Shown here one piece after another: positions 52,510-61,243 of a stretch of 64,000 nt of DNA. Made by a program: the position numbers and the translations under genes. The DNA is from Acidobacteriota bacterium. Lineage in GTDB: Bacteria; Acidobacteriota; Blastocatellia; Pyrinomonadales; Pyrinomonadaceae. The notes under the pieces are model-generated. The model did no database searches and was not told the origin of the DNA. It saw only the letters and a program-made list of their open reading frames with translations. The stretch lies in NCBI GenBank assembly GCA_016700175.1, contig CP065003.1, positions 320,001-384,000 of the forward strand, given 5' to 3'. How positions within the stretch are numbered: the stretch's first letter is position 1; each line of letters begins with the position of its first letter.

Positions 52510-52545
52510 GGAAGGGGCGTGGTTGTTCAACACCACGCCCCTTCC
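52510..52545 (+). terminator. Hairpin, probable terminator of the lipoprotein gene
   Basis: GGAAGGGGCGTGGT / ACCACGCCCCTTCC is a 14-bp perfect stem with an 8-nt loop, located 23 bp after the stop. It has no long T run (CATTTG follows), so it may be a less efficient terminator or an mRNA-stabilising hairpin. Confidence 0.7.
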
Positions 52546-52615
52546 CATTTGTGTGCACTGATGGCGGATTATAGAATCGTCTACGACTACCTGATCTGTA
52601 TCGGAGCTCAACACA

Positions 52616-53308
52616 ATGGTCAAAGCTATCCTTATGGATTTCAACGGCGTCGTTATCGATGACGAGCCGATCCAGATGCGCGCGTATGCAGAGGTCTTCA
52701 AGGCCGAAGGCATCGATCTGACCGAGGAGATGTACTACGACTGTCTCGGAATGAACGACGATTACTTCGTCCGCGCCATCGCCGCGAAGGCTGGCGCCGA
52801 GTTTGCCGACGAAAAGGTCTCGGCGATCATCGCCGCAAAATCCGAAGCCTGGCGCGGCGAGATGGAAAAAGGCATCCCCCTGTTTGACGGCGTTGAGGAT
52901 TTCATAAGGCGAATGAGCCAAAGTTTCGAGATCGGACTCGTGAGCATGGCTATGCGAAAGGAGATCGACCACATTCTCGATCTGACAGGCCTTGCGCCTT
53001 TTTTCTCCGCCATCGTCAGCACAGAAGACGTCTCGACGACGAAGCCTGATCCCGAGTGCTACCGTACGGGATTTGAGAAGATCGACCGCGCGCACACATC
53101 GAAAGCCGGCTATCCGGTGCTCCGGCGCAGCTGCGTGGTGATCGAGGACGCGCCGCAGGGCATCGCGGCGGCGAAGGGTGCGAGACTTAAAGCGCTCGGG
53201 ATAACGAATACCGTCGAAGAAGACCGACTTCGCGATGCCGGCGCGGACGCGGTGACCCGCAGCCTGAGGGACTGGAACGCGGAGTCCTTTCGCCGGGTTT
53301 TCGGTTAG
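52616..53308 (+). CDS. HAD-superfamily hydrolase, beta-phosphoglucomutase-like, with altered motif I
   Basis: A 230-residue HAD protein. Motif I reads LMDFNGVVIDDE: the nucleophile is Asp8, but the second Asp of the usual DxD is Asn10. The cap domain covers ~16-90. Motif II appears in IGLVSMAMRKEID (Ser), motif III in STTKPDPECY with the lysine, and motif IV in CVVIEDAPQGIAAAKGA. The fold fits the beta-phosphoglucomutase/phosphatase group. The missing second Asp is the general acid-base residue in that group, so activity may be reduced or different; some natural families share a DFNG motif. The next gene begins 24 bp downstream. Confidence 0.82.
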   Translation: MVKAILMDFNGVVIDDEPIQMRAYAEVFKAEGIDLTEEMYYDCLGMNDDYFVRAIAAKAGAEFADEKVSAIIAAKSEAWRGEMEKGIPLFDGVEDFIRRMSQSFEIGLVSMAMRKEIDHILDLTGLAPFFSAIVSTEDVSTTKPDPECYRTGFEKIDRAHTSKAGYPVLRRSCVVIEDAPQGIAAAKGARLKALGITNTVEEDRLRDAGADAVTRSLRDWNAESFRRVFG

Positions 53309-53332
53309 ACGGTTTCCAGGAACCAACAAGTT

Positions 53333-54829
53333 ATGCCAGAAGAGATATCAATTGAGGCGGCGGGCGAGAACCTTATCTCGTGCGCCGTTTTTCTTGCCGA
53401 CAATATAAAGAGCGGTGAAGCCAGGGCCGCGGCCCTCACTCCTTTGATCGAACGCCTTCTCGGAAAAAGCGATGTCGATCTTGCGGCGCTTTACGCCGAC
53501 AACATTGGAGACCCGTTTCTTCGCGACCGGATGCTGATCCGGGTGGTCGCCAAGTGCGTCGAGATCGGCGATGACGAATACGCGCGCCAGCTTGTGGATG
53601 CGATCGACGAGGACCGTGCGCGTGCGACCGCGCTCGAGACGTTCGCGCTCCAGAAATCGGCCAAAGGCGAGTTCGACGAGGCGATCCGGGTTGCGGAGGA
53701 CCTGGAGCATTCTTCGGAAGCGTTCGCGGGAATCGCGGTGAACCTCGCCGCGAAAGGCGAGGAGTCCCGAGCGCTCGAAACCCTTCAGAACGTCGATTTC
53801 TTCAGTTCGAGAGTGGACGCTATGGTCGAGATCGCGGGCATCTACGACCGGACGGGCAAAAATGCGGAGGCCGTCGCTATGCTCGAGAAGGCGCTCGCGG
53901 AATGCACGGAGATCGAGTTCGAAGAGGACCGGATCCGCGCCTATCTGCAGCTGGGATCTGCATTTGTCGATTCGGGGCGGAAGGACCTCGCGATAGAAGC
54001 ACTCGAGAAAGGGCGCGTACTCGCGGAGGCGATCGAGGGCGGACACCGCGACAATGTTCTCGCGAACATCGCCGTCGGTTTCCTGCTCGCAGGCAGCGTC
54101 GACCTTGCGGACCGCGCCCTGGACCTTGTCGCTGACAAGACGCAGCTCGCTTCGGCCCTGGTCGGGTTTTCGAAGATCTACGTCGATGACGAGGACGTCG
54201 AGGAAGCCACAGAGGCGGTCGAAGAAGCGCTCGCGATTCTCAAGTCACAGGGAGACAAGGAGATACGCGACAGCAAGGCGAGGTTCAACGTTTTCAAGGA
54301 GATATCGATCCAGTTCGCGAGGGTCGGGAAGTTTGAGCGGGCGATGGAGATCGCTCAGCAAAGCCCCGATCCGGCGCTCGTGAAGAACGCGCTGGTCAAC
54401 ATCGCGCAGGTGATGATCCTGCGCGGAGAGGACGAACTCGCACGCCAGGCGATGAATGCTCTTCCGGGCGAGGCCGAACGGGTAGCGGCGCTGTTGACAT
54501 CGAGCGACGCCAAGAACTCGCTCGGATTGAAAGAAGAGGCGGTCGCATACGTTGACGAAGCGGAACAGCTTGTCGATTCGGTGCCTCAGCAAATAATGAG
54601 GGCCGAGATCCTTACGGAGATCGCCAAGCGATACGAATTCTACGGCGAATCGGAAAAGGCGAGGGCCGCGGCATCGCATTGCCTTGAGTCGGTCCCGGAT
54701 ATTCTCGGCGGCGGAAACCGCGCGGCGGCGCTGTGCGACCTCTCGGAGGTGTACGACAAGAACGGCTACGAGGTCTCGGCCGAGGACAAGGAAGTCCTCG
54801 AGAACGTGATCAAGCTAACGCTGGCATAG
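53333..54829 (+). CDS. Helical repeat (TPR-like) protein
   Basis: A 498-residue, acidic, alpha-helical protein built of about 12 TPR-like or short helical repeats of ~35-40 residues, such as DDEYARQLVDAIDEDRARAT, AGIYDRTGKNAEAVAMLEKA and QLGSAFVDSGRKDLAIEALE. No signal peptide, membrane helix or enzyme motif is visible, so it is probably a cytoplasmic scaffold or adaptor. It follows the HAD gene by 24 bp and could be co-transcribed. Its stop codon is followed directly by ATTGACCAATGACC-type tandem words and the 189-bp tandem repeat. Confidence 0.7.
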   Translation: MPEEISIEAAGENLISCAVFLADNIKSGEARAAALTPLIERLLGKSDVDLAALYADNIGDPFLRDRMLIRVVAKCVEIGDDEYARQLVDAIDEDRARATALETFALQKSAKGEFDEAIRVAEDLEHSSEAFAGIAVNLAAKGEESRALETLQNVDFFSSRVDAMVEIAGIYDRTGKNAEAVAMLEKALAECTEIEFEEDRIRAYLQLGSAFVDSGRKDLAIEALEKGRVLAEAIEGGHRDNVLANIAVGFLLAGSVDLADRALDLVADKTQLASALVGFSKIYVDDEDVEEATEAVEEALAILKSQGDKEIRDSKARFNVFKEISIQFARVGKFERAMEIAQQSPDPALVKNALVNIAQVMILRGEDELARQAMNALPGEAERVAALLTSSDAKNSLGLKEEAVAYVDEAEQLVDSVPQQIMRAEILTEIAKRYEFYGESEKARAAASHCLESVPDILGGGNRAAALCDLSEVYDKNGYEVSAEDKEVLENVIKLTLA

Positions 54830-55340
54830 CATTGACCAATGACCATTGACCAATGACCAATGTCGAGTCCCGGAGGGACGGCTGTAAGTTAGCCCGGGGC
54901 AAGCCGAAGGCGCAGCCCCGGGGAAAGGCGGCCCCTACTCCCTAGAGCCGCGTTAGCGGCGGCGGACCCAGAGAAGACAGAAGACAGAAGACAGAAGTCA
55001 GAGGTTGAGTGGTTTCTTCTCAAGAGATATTCGACAGTCAGTCCGCTCAGATCGAGTCCCGGAGGGACGGTTGTAAGTTAGCCCGGGGCAAGCCGAAGGC
55101 GCAGCCCCGGGGAAAGGCGGCCCCTACTCCCTAGAGCCGCGTTAGCGGCGGCGGACCCAGAGAAGACAGAAGACAGAAGACAGAAGTCAGAGGTTGAGTG
55201 GTTTCTTCTCAAGAGATATTCGACAGTTAGTCCGCTTAGATCGAGTCCCGGAGGGACGGCTGTATATTAGCCCCGGGCAAGCCGAAGGCGCAGCCCGGGG
55301 AAAAGTGCCCCCTTCTTTAGAGCCGCGTTAGCGGCGTAAA
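54830..55340. repeat. 189-bp tandem repeat (two full copies, a third partial) with hairpins
   Basis: After ATTGACCAATGACC words (54830-54862), a unit of exactly 189 bp runs at 54863-55051 and 55052-55240 with only a few differences, and a shorter diverged third copy at 55241-55340. Each unit contains GTCCC-GGA-GGGAC, a CCCCGGG-type palindrome and GCCGC-GTTA-GCGGC hairpins, with GAAGACA words in the linker (for example GAAGACAGAAGACAGAAGAC). The remaining 55341-55482 stretch holds a short CAGAGCACGCAAATCGCGCA repeat-like word and no gene. Confidence 0.9.
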
Positions 55341-55482
55341 TCAATCAGCCGCAGAGCACGCAAATCGCGCAGAGGTAAATGGGCACCGCCGTTTATTCTG
55401 CGCTTTTTCAACGCAAAGGTCGCAACGACCGCAAAGGAACAAGTCAGGAAACCGCAGAACGCGCGAGCGCCCTCAAGACACC

Positions 55483-56883
55483 TCACAACTCATTCCTCAG
55501 AAGATCCTCGTACTCGTCCCTTTTTCGCGCGAGTTTCACGTTCCCATCCTTCTCGATCAGCACCACCGCCGGAAGCGCACGGCCGTTGTAGGGGAACATC
55601 TGAGCGATCGAATAGGCCCCGCAGTTCAGAAGCGCGAGCAGATCGCCGGCCCGCATTTCTTCAGGAAGCAGCCTGTGATCGGGCAGCCTGTCCCTCCCTT
55701 CGATATCGAAATACACATCGCCTCCGTCGCAGAGAGGGCCGGCAAGCCTGTACGGCGTTTCGTGGGGATCCGCCGCGCGCGAGGCGGCAACGATGTGGTA
55801 GTACCACTTGTAGGTCTCCATCGACAGGAGAATGTTGAATCCCGCGTCCGTCAGAAGCCATTCGTCGGTGCCTCGCTCTACACGCCTCGATTTGAGGTTC
55901 CGGACCGTGGTAAGGCAGATCCCCGCATCGGCGACGATGCTTCTTCCGGGTTCCGTCACGATCTCGATCTCTTCGAGCAGTTCCCCGAAGCCTTCGTCTG
56001 TCGCGATCTCCCGGACCTTCTCCCACGCCGATCTCAGAGCCTCGCCCGCGTCGAACTCCGATCCGAACAGCGACGCCTGGTCGGCCGAGATCATTCCGGC
56101 GTGAGACCTGTCGCGCAGATAGTTGACGGGGAAACCGCCGCCTATGTTCAGGTGCGAGACCTTCATGCCCGTCTTCTCGAATATCGCTCTCGCTTCTCGG
56201 TAAAGCGCCTCAAGCGCCCGCGCGTATGGGTCCGGAGAGGGGTTCTGGGAGCCGAGGTGGATGTGAATGCCCTTCAGACGGACGGGCCCTTCGGGATCGG
56301 ACCATCGCTCGAAAGCGGAGACGGCCTCGTCCGGCATCATCCCGAACTTCGAGGTGACCAGCGCGGTCTGCAGGCCGTGAAGCGTGTCGGTGCGGATCTC
56401 GGGGACCAGCCTCAGCGAGACGTTCGCCGGGATCCCGGCTTCGAGAGCGACGCGTTCGGTCAACTCGATCTCGGCAAACGAATCGGCCTGGATAGAGTAG
56501 ATCCCCGCTCGGACGGCCTCTTCGATCTCGCGCTCGTCCTTGCTCGTTCCGTTGAAGATGATCTGATCCGGCGAGAATCCCGCGTGGAGCGCCTTGAAAA
56601 GTTCGCCGCCGGAATTGACCTCGACGTCGGCGCCCGCCTTGAGCACCGCCTGCAGGATCGAAAGGTTCGAGTTCGCCTTCGACGCGTAACAGATCTTCAA
56701 GGCCGGTCCGCCGTCAGCGAAAGTGCCTTTCAATCGATCGATATTCCTCGCGATCCGTCTCTCGCTGAATACGAACAATGGCGTGCCGAACTCCAACGCG
56801 AGTTCCGGAGCGCTCACGCCGTCGATACGAAGTTCGTTGTCTACGGAAGTAAGGAAACCCTCGATCTCCCAGTCCTTGCTCAT
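55483..56883 (-). CDS. lysA: Diaminopimelate decarboxylase-like PLP enzyme
   Basis: A 466-residue fold-type III PLP decarboxylase. The PLP lysine is Lys69 in KICYASKANSN. A second strand motif is GADVEVNSGGELFKAL, the phosphate-binding Gly loop is in HLNIGGGFPVNYL, and EPGRSIVADAGICLTTVRNL holds the Glu-Pro-Gly-Arg. The C-terminal part has GPLCDGGDVYFDIEG, matching the GPLCESGD motif of LysA-type enzymes, and FPYNGRALPAVVLI. LysA makes L-lysine from meso-diaminopimelate. The protein is longer than most LysA (420-430), so a related ornithine or arginine decarboxylase cannot be excluded. It is followed on the same strand by no gene; murQ lies 52 bp upstream. Confidence 0.82.
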   Translation of the reverse strand: MSKDWEIEGFLTSVDNELRIDGVSAPELALEFGTPLFVFSERRIARNIDRLKGTFADGGPALKICYASKANSNLSILQAVLKAGADVEVNSGGELFKALHAGFSPDQIIFNGTSKDEREIEEAVRAGIYSIQADSFAEIELTERVALEAGIPANVSLRLVPEIRTDTLHGLQTALVTSKFGMMPDEAVSAFERWSDPEGPVRLKGIHIHLGSQNPSPDPYARALEALYREARAIFEKTGMKVSHLNIGGGFPVNYLRDRSHAGMISADQASLFGSEFDAGEALRSAWEKVREIATDEGFGELLEEIEIVTEPGRSIVADAGICLTTVRNLKSRRVERGTDEWLLTDAGFNILLSMETYKWYYHIVAASRAADPHETPYRLAGPLCDGGDVYFDIEGRDRLPDHRLLPEEMRAGDLLALLNCGAYSIAQMFPYNGRALPAVVLIEKDGNVKLARKRDEYEDLLRNEL

Positions 56884-56935
56884 TCGGTAATCACACCATA
56901 CGGATAGGCGAAACTCAATCGATTCGGGACCGACA

Positions 56936-57835
56936 TCATTCTTTCGCGCGAATCAGTTCCACGGCGCGCTCGATAACGTACGATGAGCTTTCCAATGCGG
57001 CCCTTGCTTCGCCACTCGCGCAGCCCGTTCGGCCGGACACGATCGCGATCCGAAGATCGCCTCCTGACGCATCGAGAAGGTCCTCCGCTTCGTCCGATAA
57101 GATCTCCAACTCAGTTTCGAGAATGGACAAAGCCCTGTTCCGGAGCTTTTCGTTCGCGACAGACAGGTTCGTCATCACGTTCCCGGACGTATATCCGAGA
57201 CGGACCATCACCATCGTCGAGATCATGTTCAGCACAAGCTTCTGCGCCGTGCCCGCGCGCAGCCGCGTCGATCCGGCGATGAATTCCGGGCCGGTGTCGA
57301 GAACGATCTGTATTTTCGCAAGCCCTGTGATCTCTCCCGCAGGATCGCAGGTCACGCAGGCGGTAAGGCAGCCCGACGCGGCGGCATACTCGACCGCGCC
57401 GATGGTGAAAGGCGTGTTTCCTGAGGCGGTGAGCCCGATGACGGTATCCTCGTCGGACAGTTTGAGCGATGCAAGCGTGTCAGCCCCGGCGGTCCGGTCG
57501 TCCTCAGCCCCTTCGACTGCGCGGGTGAGCGCACTTTCGCCGCCCGCTATGATCCCGATAACCCTCCCGGGAGGAAGCCCGAACGTCGGAGGTATCTCCG
57601 AAGCGTCGAGCACGCCCAGCCTTCCGCTCGTGCCCGCGCCGACGTAGATTAGCCTTCCGCCTTTGCGCATTCTCTCGACAACCGATTCAACAAGGGACGC
57701 GATAACACCGACGCAGCGGCCTGCCGCCTCGACCGCGCGCGCGTCGCCCCGGTTCATGAGCTCCAGCGCGGCCTCGGTCAGCATCGTGCCGATCTCTTTT
57801 GTCCCGGGGTCTTCGTTCTCAGTGATTCCAGACAA
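56936..57835 (-). CDS. murQ: N-acetylmuramic acid 6-phosphate etherase
   Basis: MurQ cleaves the lactyl ether of N-acetylmuramate 6-phosphate to give N-acetylglucosamine 6-phosphate and D-lactate, the entry step of muramic acid recycling. The 299-residue protein has an SIS-domain core (GRLIYVGAGTSGRLGVLDAS), then IPPTFGLPPGRVIGIIAGGE with the catalytic Glu region, EDTVIGLTASGNTPFTIGAV and a C-terminal helical end. The N-terminus TENEDPGTKEIGTM matches the family start. The start is a TTG (57835) with a strong GGAGGTGA site 6 bases upstream, which decides it. lysA-like gene lies 52 bp downstream; the SulP gene is divergent, 129 bp away. Confidence 0.96.
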   Translation of the reverse strand: MSGITENEDPGTKEIGTMLTEAALELMNRGDARAVEAAGRCVGVIASLVESVVERMRKGGRLIYVGAGTSGRLGVLDASEIPPTFGLPPGRVIGIIAGGESALTRAVEGAEDDRTAGADTLASLKLSDEDTVIGLTASGNTPFTIGAVEYAAASGCLTACVTCDPAGEITGLAKIQIVLDTGPEFIAGSTRLRAGTAQKLVLNMISTMVMVRLGYTSGNVMTNLSVANEKLRNRALSILETELEILSDEAEDLLDASGGDLRIAIVSGRTGCASGEARAALESSSYVIERAVELIRAKE

Positions 57836-57964
57836 TTCGCGTCACCTCCGGAGCGGAGAGCCGCCCGTACGCGATTCTAACAGCCGGAAAGGCGGCGGCG
57901 AACCCGAGCGGACCGCGGCGTTCTTGTAACCCTTTGCGGAAAGGACTATAAGCTAACGATAAAG

Positions 57965-60127
57965 ATGGCTGAGAACAACAGTTCCGGGACAGGGAAAGGC
58001 GTTGTCAGGGACGGGCTTGGAGGGCTTGCGGCGGCGGCAATGCTGCTTCCCCAGTCGATGGCGTTCGGGGTGGCACTGCTTTCCCCGTTCGGCGTCCCGG
58101 CGGGAAGGGCCGCGCTTGCGGGTCTGATCTGCGCCGCGTGCCTCTCGATCTTTTCGGGGCTCGCCGCGGGCACGATCGCGCTTGTAAGTTCCCCGACCGG
58201 CCCTACGCTTGTTCTTGCGGCGGGAGTTCTCGCCATCGCCGCGTCTCCTACAGGCGCCGGCGGAAACGTCATTCTGATCGTCGCGCTGTTCGTAGTCCTG
58301 ACGGGAATCGGCCAGATCCTGATCGGAGCGACCGGAGGCGGCAGGCTCATCAAGTTCATTCCGCACTCGGTGGTCGTCGGATTCCTAACAGGGTCCGCGA
58401 TACTGATGCTGAAGTCGCAATACGCTCCGCTCGCCGATGCGGGCACGGGAGATGGCCTTGGCGCCTGGATATGGATTCCTGCGGCGACCGCCGCCGTCAC
58501 GATCGCCGCCTCGGTAGCGGCAGAGAAGTTTCTGAAGCGGATTCCCGCGACTCTGGTCGGCCTTGTCGCCGGAACGGTTTTCTTTCAGTTAGCGGCCCTT
58601 GCCGCGCCGTCCGCATTCTCCGGATCGTGGACGATCGGGGCGCTTCCGGGCGTCACGGATTTCGAATTCGCGCTCACAACGGACGGCCTGGGATCGCTGC
58701 CTTGGCCGGCGATCATCGCCGGCGCCGCCGCGGCGGCGGTCCTGGGATCGCTCGACACTTTGCTGACATCGGTGCTTGCCGACCTGGACACCGGTGAACG
58801 GCACGATGCAAGAAAGGAGCTGATCGGGCAGGGCGCGGGCCACATCGCATCCGGGCTTCTCGGCGGGATGGCGGGCGCCGGAACGACCGGGGCGACGCTT
58901 GTAGCTGTTTCGGGCGGCGGAAGGCGCTGGGCAGGTGTTGCGGCGGGCCTGGCGATCGCGATCGTGATTGTGTTCGGCGGTCCGCTCGGAACGGTCCTGC
59001 CTGTCGCCGTTCTGGCCGGCATCATCATCAGGGTGTCCATAGGCATGTTCGACACTGACCTGATCTCCTGGCTTAAGAGCAAGCGCTCGAGGTCGGACGC
59101 AGGCATCGCGATACTTGTCGCTGGCGTGACCGTCGCGTACGACCTGCTTCTCGCTGTCGGGATCGGCGTCGTGATCGCCATCGTGCTTTACCTGCGCGCG
59201 CAGGTGAAGGCCCCCGTCATCCACCGGGGATTTACGGCAAGGGACTTTCATTCGGTGTGCAAGCGTACCGCTGCGGAACGGCAATGCCTATCGGAACACG
59301 CTGAATCGGTGAAGATTTACGAGCTGCGGGGCGACATATTCTTCGCCACGGCGGACCGACTGTACAAACAGCTGATTCCCGACCTGGAAGAGGCCGAGTG
59401 GTTAATTCTCAATCTGCGGCGAGTGCGCAGGGTCGATATCACCGGAGCGAAGATACTTCAGCAGATCGCCGAACAGTTCAAGCGCCGGGGCGGACATTTG
59501 ATCTTTTGCGAGGTCCATAAAGGCATCGGGATCGGCCACGATGTCGAAAAGGCGCTCAGAAAGCTGAGCCCAGAAGCGAAGGATATGAGCATAGAGACGT
59601 TCGTGAACACCGACGAAGCGCTCGAGTATGTCGAGAACCGGATCCTCGAGGAAGCCGGATTCGACACCGCGGACGGCGACCGGAAACTGGAGCCGTCAGA
59701 GATGGACATCTTTTCGGAGATTCCGGATAAGCTCGTTCGCTCGATCATCAGCGCGACCCGGACAGAGAGCTTCTCGGCCGGCGACAAGATCTTCAGGAAG
59801 GGCGACCACGGCGCCTCGCTCTATTTCGTGCTCGAAGGCGAGGTCGATATAAGGCTGGAAACGACGAAACATCATTACAAGCGTCTCGCGAAGTACGGGC
59901 CCGGAACGCTGTTCGGGGAAGTCGCCTTCCTTAACCCCGGCGAGCGAACTGCGGATGCTGTCGCGGTCACGGATGTTGTGCTGGTGGAACTCGATTCCGA
60001 GGACTTCCATCGCTTCGCGGAAGAAACGCCGGAGGCCGCGGTCGCCTTCCTGATCGAACTTGGGAAAAAGCAGAGCAACGAGCTTCGCTGGTCCGCGCAC
60101 GAGATTCAGAGGCTCGGCGACTGGTAG
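57965..60127 (+). CDS. SulP anion transporter with STAS and cyclic-nucleotide-binding domains
   Basis: A 720-residue fusion. Residues ~15-415 form a SulP transport core with 11-14 membrane helices (AAMLLPQSMAFGVALLSPFG; AGAGTTGATLVAVSGGGRRW). A STAS domain (~435-545) follows, with KIYELRGDIFFATADRLYKQ and VRRVDITGAKILQQIAEQF. A cyclic-nucleotide-binding domain ends the protein (~590-710), with GDHGASLYFVLEGEVDIRLE and FGEVAFLNPGERTADAVAV. The FGE...R-T-A pattern keeps the Glu and Arg that contact ribose and phosphate, so cAMP or cGMP may be sensed. The substrate is likely sulfate, bicarbonate or another anion. The 3' end overlaps the convergent kinase gene by 22 bp. Confidence 0.92.
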   Translation: MAENNSSGTGKGVVRDGLGGLAAAAMLLPQSMAFGVALLSPFGVPAGRAALAGLICAACLSIFSGLAAGTIALVSSPTGPTLVLAAGVLAIAASPTGAGGNVILIVALFVVLTGIGQILIGATGGGRLIKFIPHSVVVGFLTGSAILMLKSQYAPLADAGTGDGLGAWIWIPAATAAVTIAASVAAEKFLKRIPATLVGLVAGTVFFQLAALAAPSAFSGSWTIGALPGVTDFEFALTTDGLGSLPWPAIIAGAAAAAVLGSLDTLLTSVLADLDTGERHDARKELIGQGAGHIASGLLGGMAGAGTTGATLVAVSGGGRRWAGVAAGLAIAIVIVFGGPLGTVLPVAVLAGIIIRVSIGMFDTDLISWLKSKRSRSDAGIAILVAGVTVAYDLLLAVGIGVVIAIVLYLRAQVKAPVIHRGFTARDFHSVCKRTAAERQCLSEHAESVKIYELRGDIFFATADRLYKQLIPDLEEAEWLILNLRRVRRVDITGAKILQQIAEQFKRRGGHLIFCEVHKGIGIGHDVEKALRKLSPEAKDMSIETFVNTDEALEYVENRILEEAGFDTADGDRKLEPSEMDIFSEIPDKLVRSIISATRTESFSAGDKIFRKGDHGASLYFVLEGEVDIRLETTKHHYKRLAKYGPGTLFGEVAFLNPGERTADAVAVTDVVLVELDSEDFHRFAEETPEAAVAFLIELGKKQSNELRWSAHEIQRLGDW

Positions 60128-61077
60128 CGTCTTCGGACCGCGAGCGTTGCTGCGGCCTCCGCAGGGGTCGAGACGGGATCGACGAAGTGTGCCTTCGGTG
60201 CGCATTTGTGTACCGTTTCAAGAAGTGGCCTGCGAAGAAGGTCGCCCGCGTTGAAGACCCCGCCGACTGTCCCGATGCGGAGATCCGCCCGGGTCATCCG
60301 CAGCGTGCGGATCACGGCGCAGGCGGCCGCGCCGAGCTCCTTTCCGGCTTCACAAATAATCCTCGCAGCTACCAAGTCTCCTTCCATCGCTGCCTTGGTC
60401 ACTCGGGCCGCGAATGCCGCGAGCCGCGTGTAGGTCATCTGCGGAGAGTAGATCGCCACAATCAGATCTTCGGCCGATGACGCGCGGAAGTAGTCCGCGG
60501 CGAGAGCGCTGAGAGCCGTTGCGGGCCCTCTTCCGTCCGACGCCCTCGCGACCGCCCTGAGCGCTTCCCGCGCGATCGAGACCGCTCCTCCTTCATCGCC
60601 CGCGATCGGGCCCCAGCCGCCCGCGGTCGCCGTTCTGCCTTTTCCGTTCTTTCCAAAGACTATCGAACCGGTACCGGCGATGACGACCACGCCGGGTTCT
60701 CCTCCCGTGGCGGCGAGCAGAGCGATCTCCGCGTCCGTGACGACCGACACTTCCGCTCCCGACAGCCTTTCGCCGATAAGCCGGCGCATTCCCAGCCTGA
60801 GGTCCCCGCGGCGTACGCCCGCGAGTCCCGCGACGCACGAGACTATTCCTCCCGTGGTCCTTCCCAGCTTGTCGCAAGCGCGGACGGCAGATTCGATGAT
60901 CGTGTCGGCGGCCGGCTTCAGGCCGACGCGTAGGGGGTTCGAGGGCCCGGCGGTGTCTTCGGAGAGTTTTTCGCCGGCCGCGGAGAAAATGACGGAAAGC
61001 GTTTTGGTCCCGCCCCCGTCCACCCCCAGGAAGAGCGCGTTCGGGGTCCGGCGATGTCTTCGGGAAGCGTTCGTCAT
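60106..61077 (-). CDS. BadF-family N-acetylglucosamine/N-acetylmuramate kinase
   Basis: A 323-residue kinase of the BadF/BadG/BcrA/BcrD ATPase fold, the group of GlcNAc kinases and of Clostridium MurK. The phosphate-1 loop is GVDGGGTKT near residues 18-26, phosphate-2 is VVIAGTGSIVFGKNG, and the GGWGPIAGDEGGAVSIAREA segment matches GlcNAc kinases closely. The C-terminal LRIGTVGGVFNAGDLLRRPL is the usual end segment. It would phosphorylate GlcNAc, MurNAc or both at O6. With MurQ and NagA encoded nearby, MurK-like dual activity is plausible but not shown. It is convergent with the SulP gene (22-bp overlap) and divergent from the LysR gene. Confidence 0.88.
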   Translation of the reverse strand: MTNASRRHRRTPNALFLGVDGGGTKTLSVIFSAAGEKLSEDTAGPSNPLRVGLKPAADTIIESAVRACDKLGRTTGGIVSCVAGLAGVRRGDLRLGMRRLIGERLSGAEVSVVTDAEIALLAATGGEPGVVVIAGTGSIVFGKNGKGRTATAGGWGPIAGDEGGAVSIAREALRAVARASDGRGPATALSALAADYFRASSAEDLIVAIYSPQMTYTRLAAFAARVTKAAMEGDLVAARIICEAGKELGAAACAVIRTLRMTRADLRIGTVGGVFNAGDLLRRPLLETVHKCAPKAHFVDPVSTPAEAAATLAVRRRYQSPSL

Positions 61078-61243
61078 CGTTCGGTCAGGAGTTTAGCACG
61101 TAAAGATGCTTCGAAATTTCGGTAACTTGACTTATAATCTCCGTCAACCTTTTCCAATACATTCGATAAGAATTGCTGATCGTTGCGAACGCCACTTCCG
61201 TTCGCCGGTTTCGACCCCGGATGCGACCGGGCGGACCATATCT

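Noticed and set aside
51446..53329. 627-codon minus-strand frame across the FAD oxidase end, tandem repeats, the lipoprotein and the HAD gene
   Set aside because: It passes through 7-bp tandem repeats translated as periodic residues and conflicts with three well-supported genes.
54863..55240. CRISPR array reading of the 189-bp tandem repeat
   Set aside because: The unit is far too long, there are no unique spacers of constant length, and no cas genes are near.
55675..56907. 410-codon plus-strand frame antisense to the lysA-like gene
   Set aside because: The minus strand has the full PLP decarboxylase motif set.
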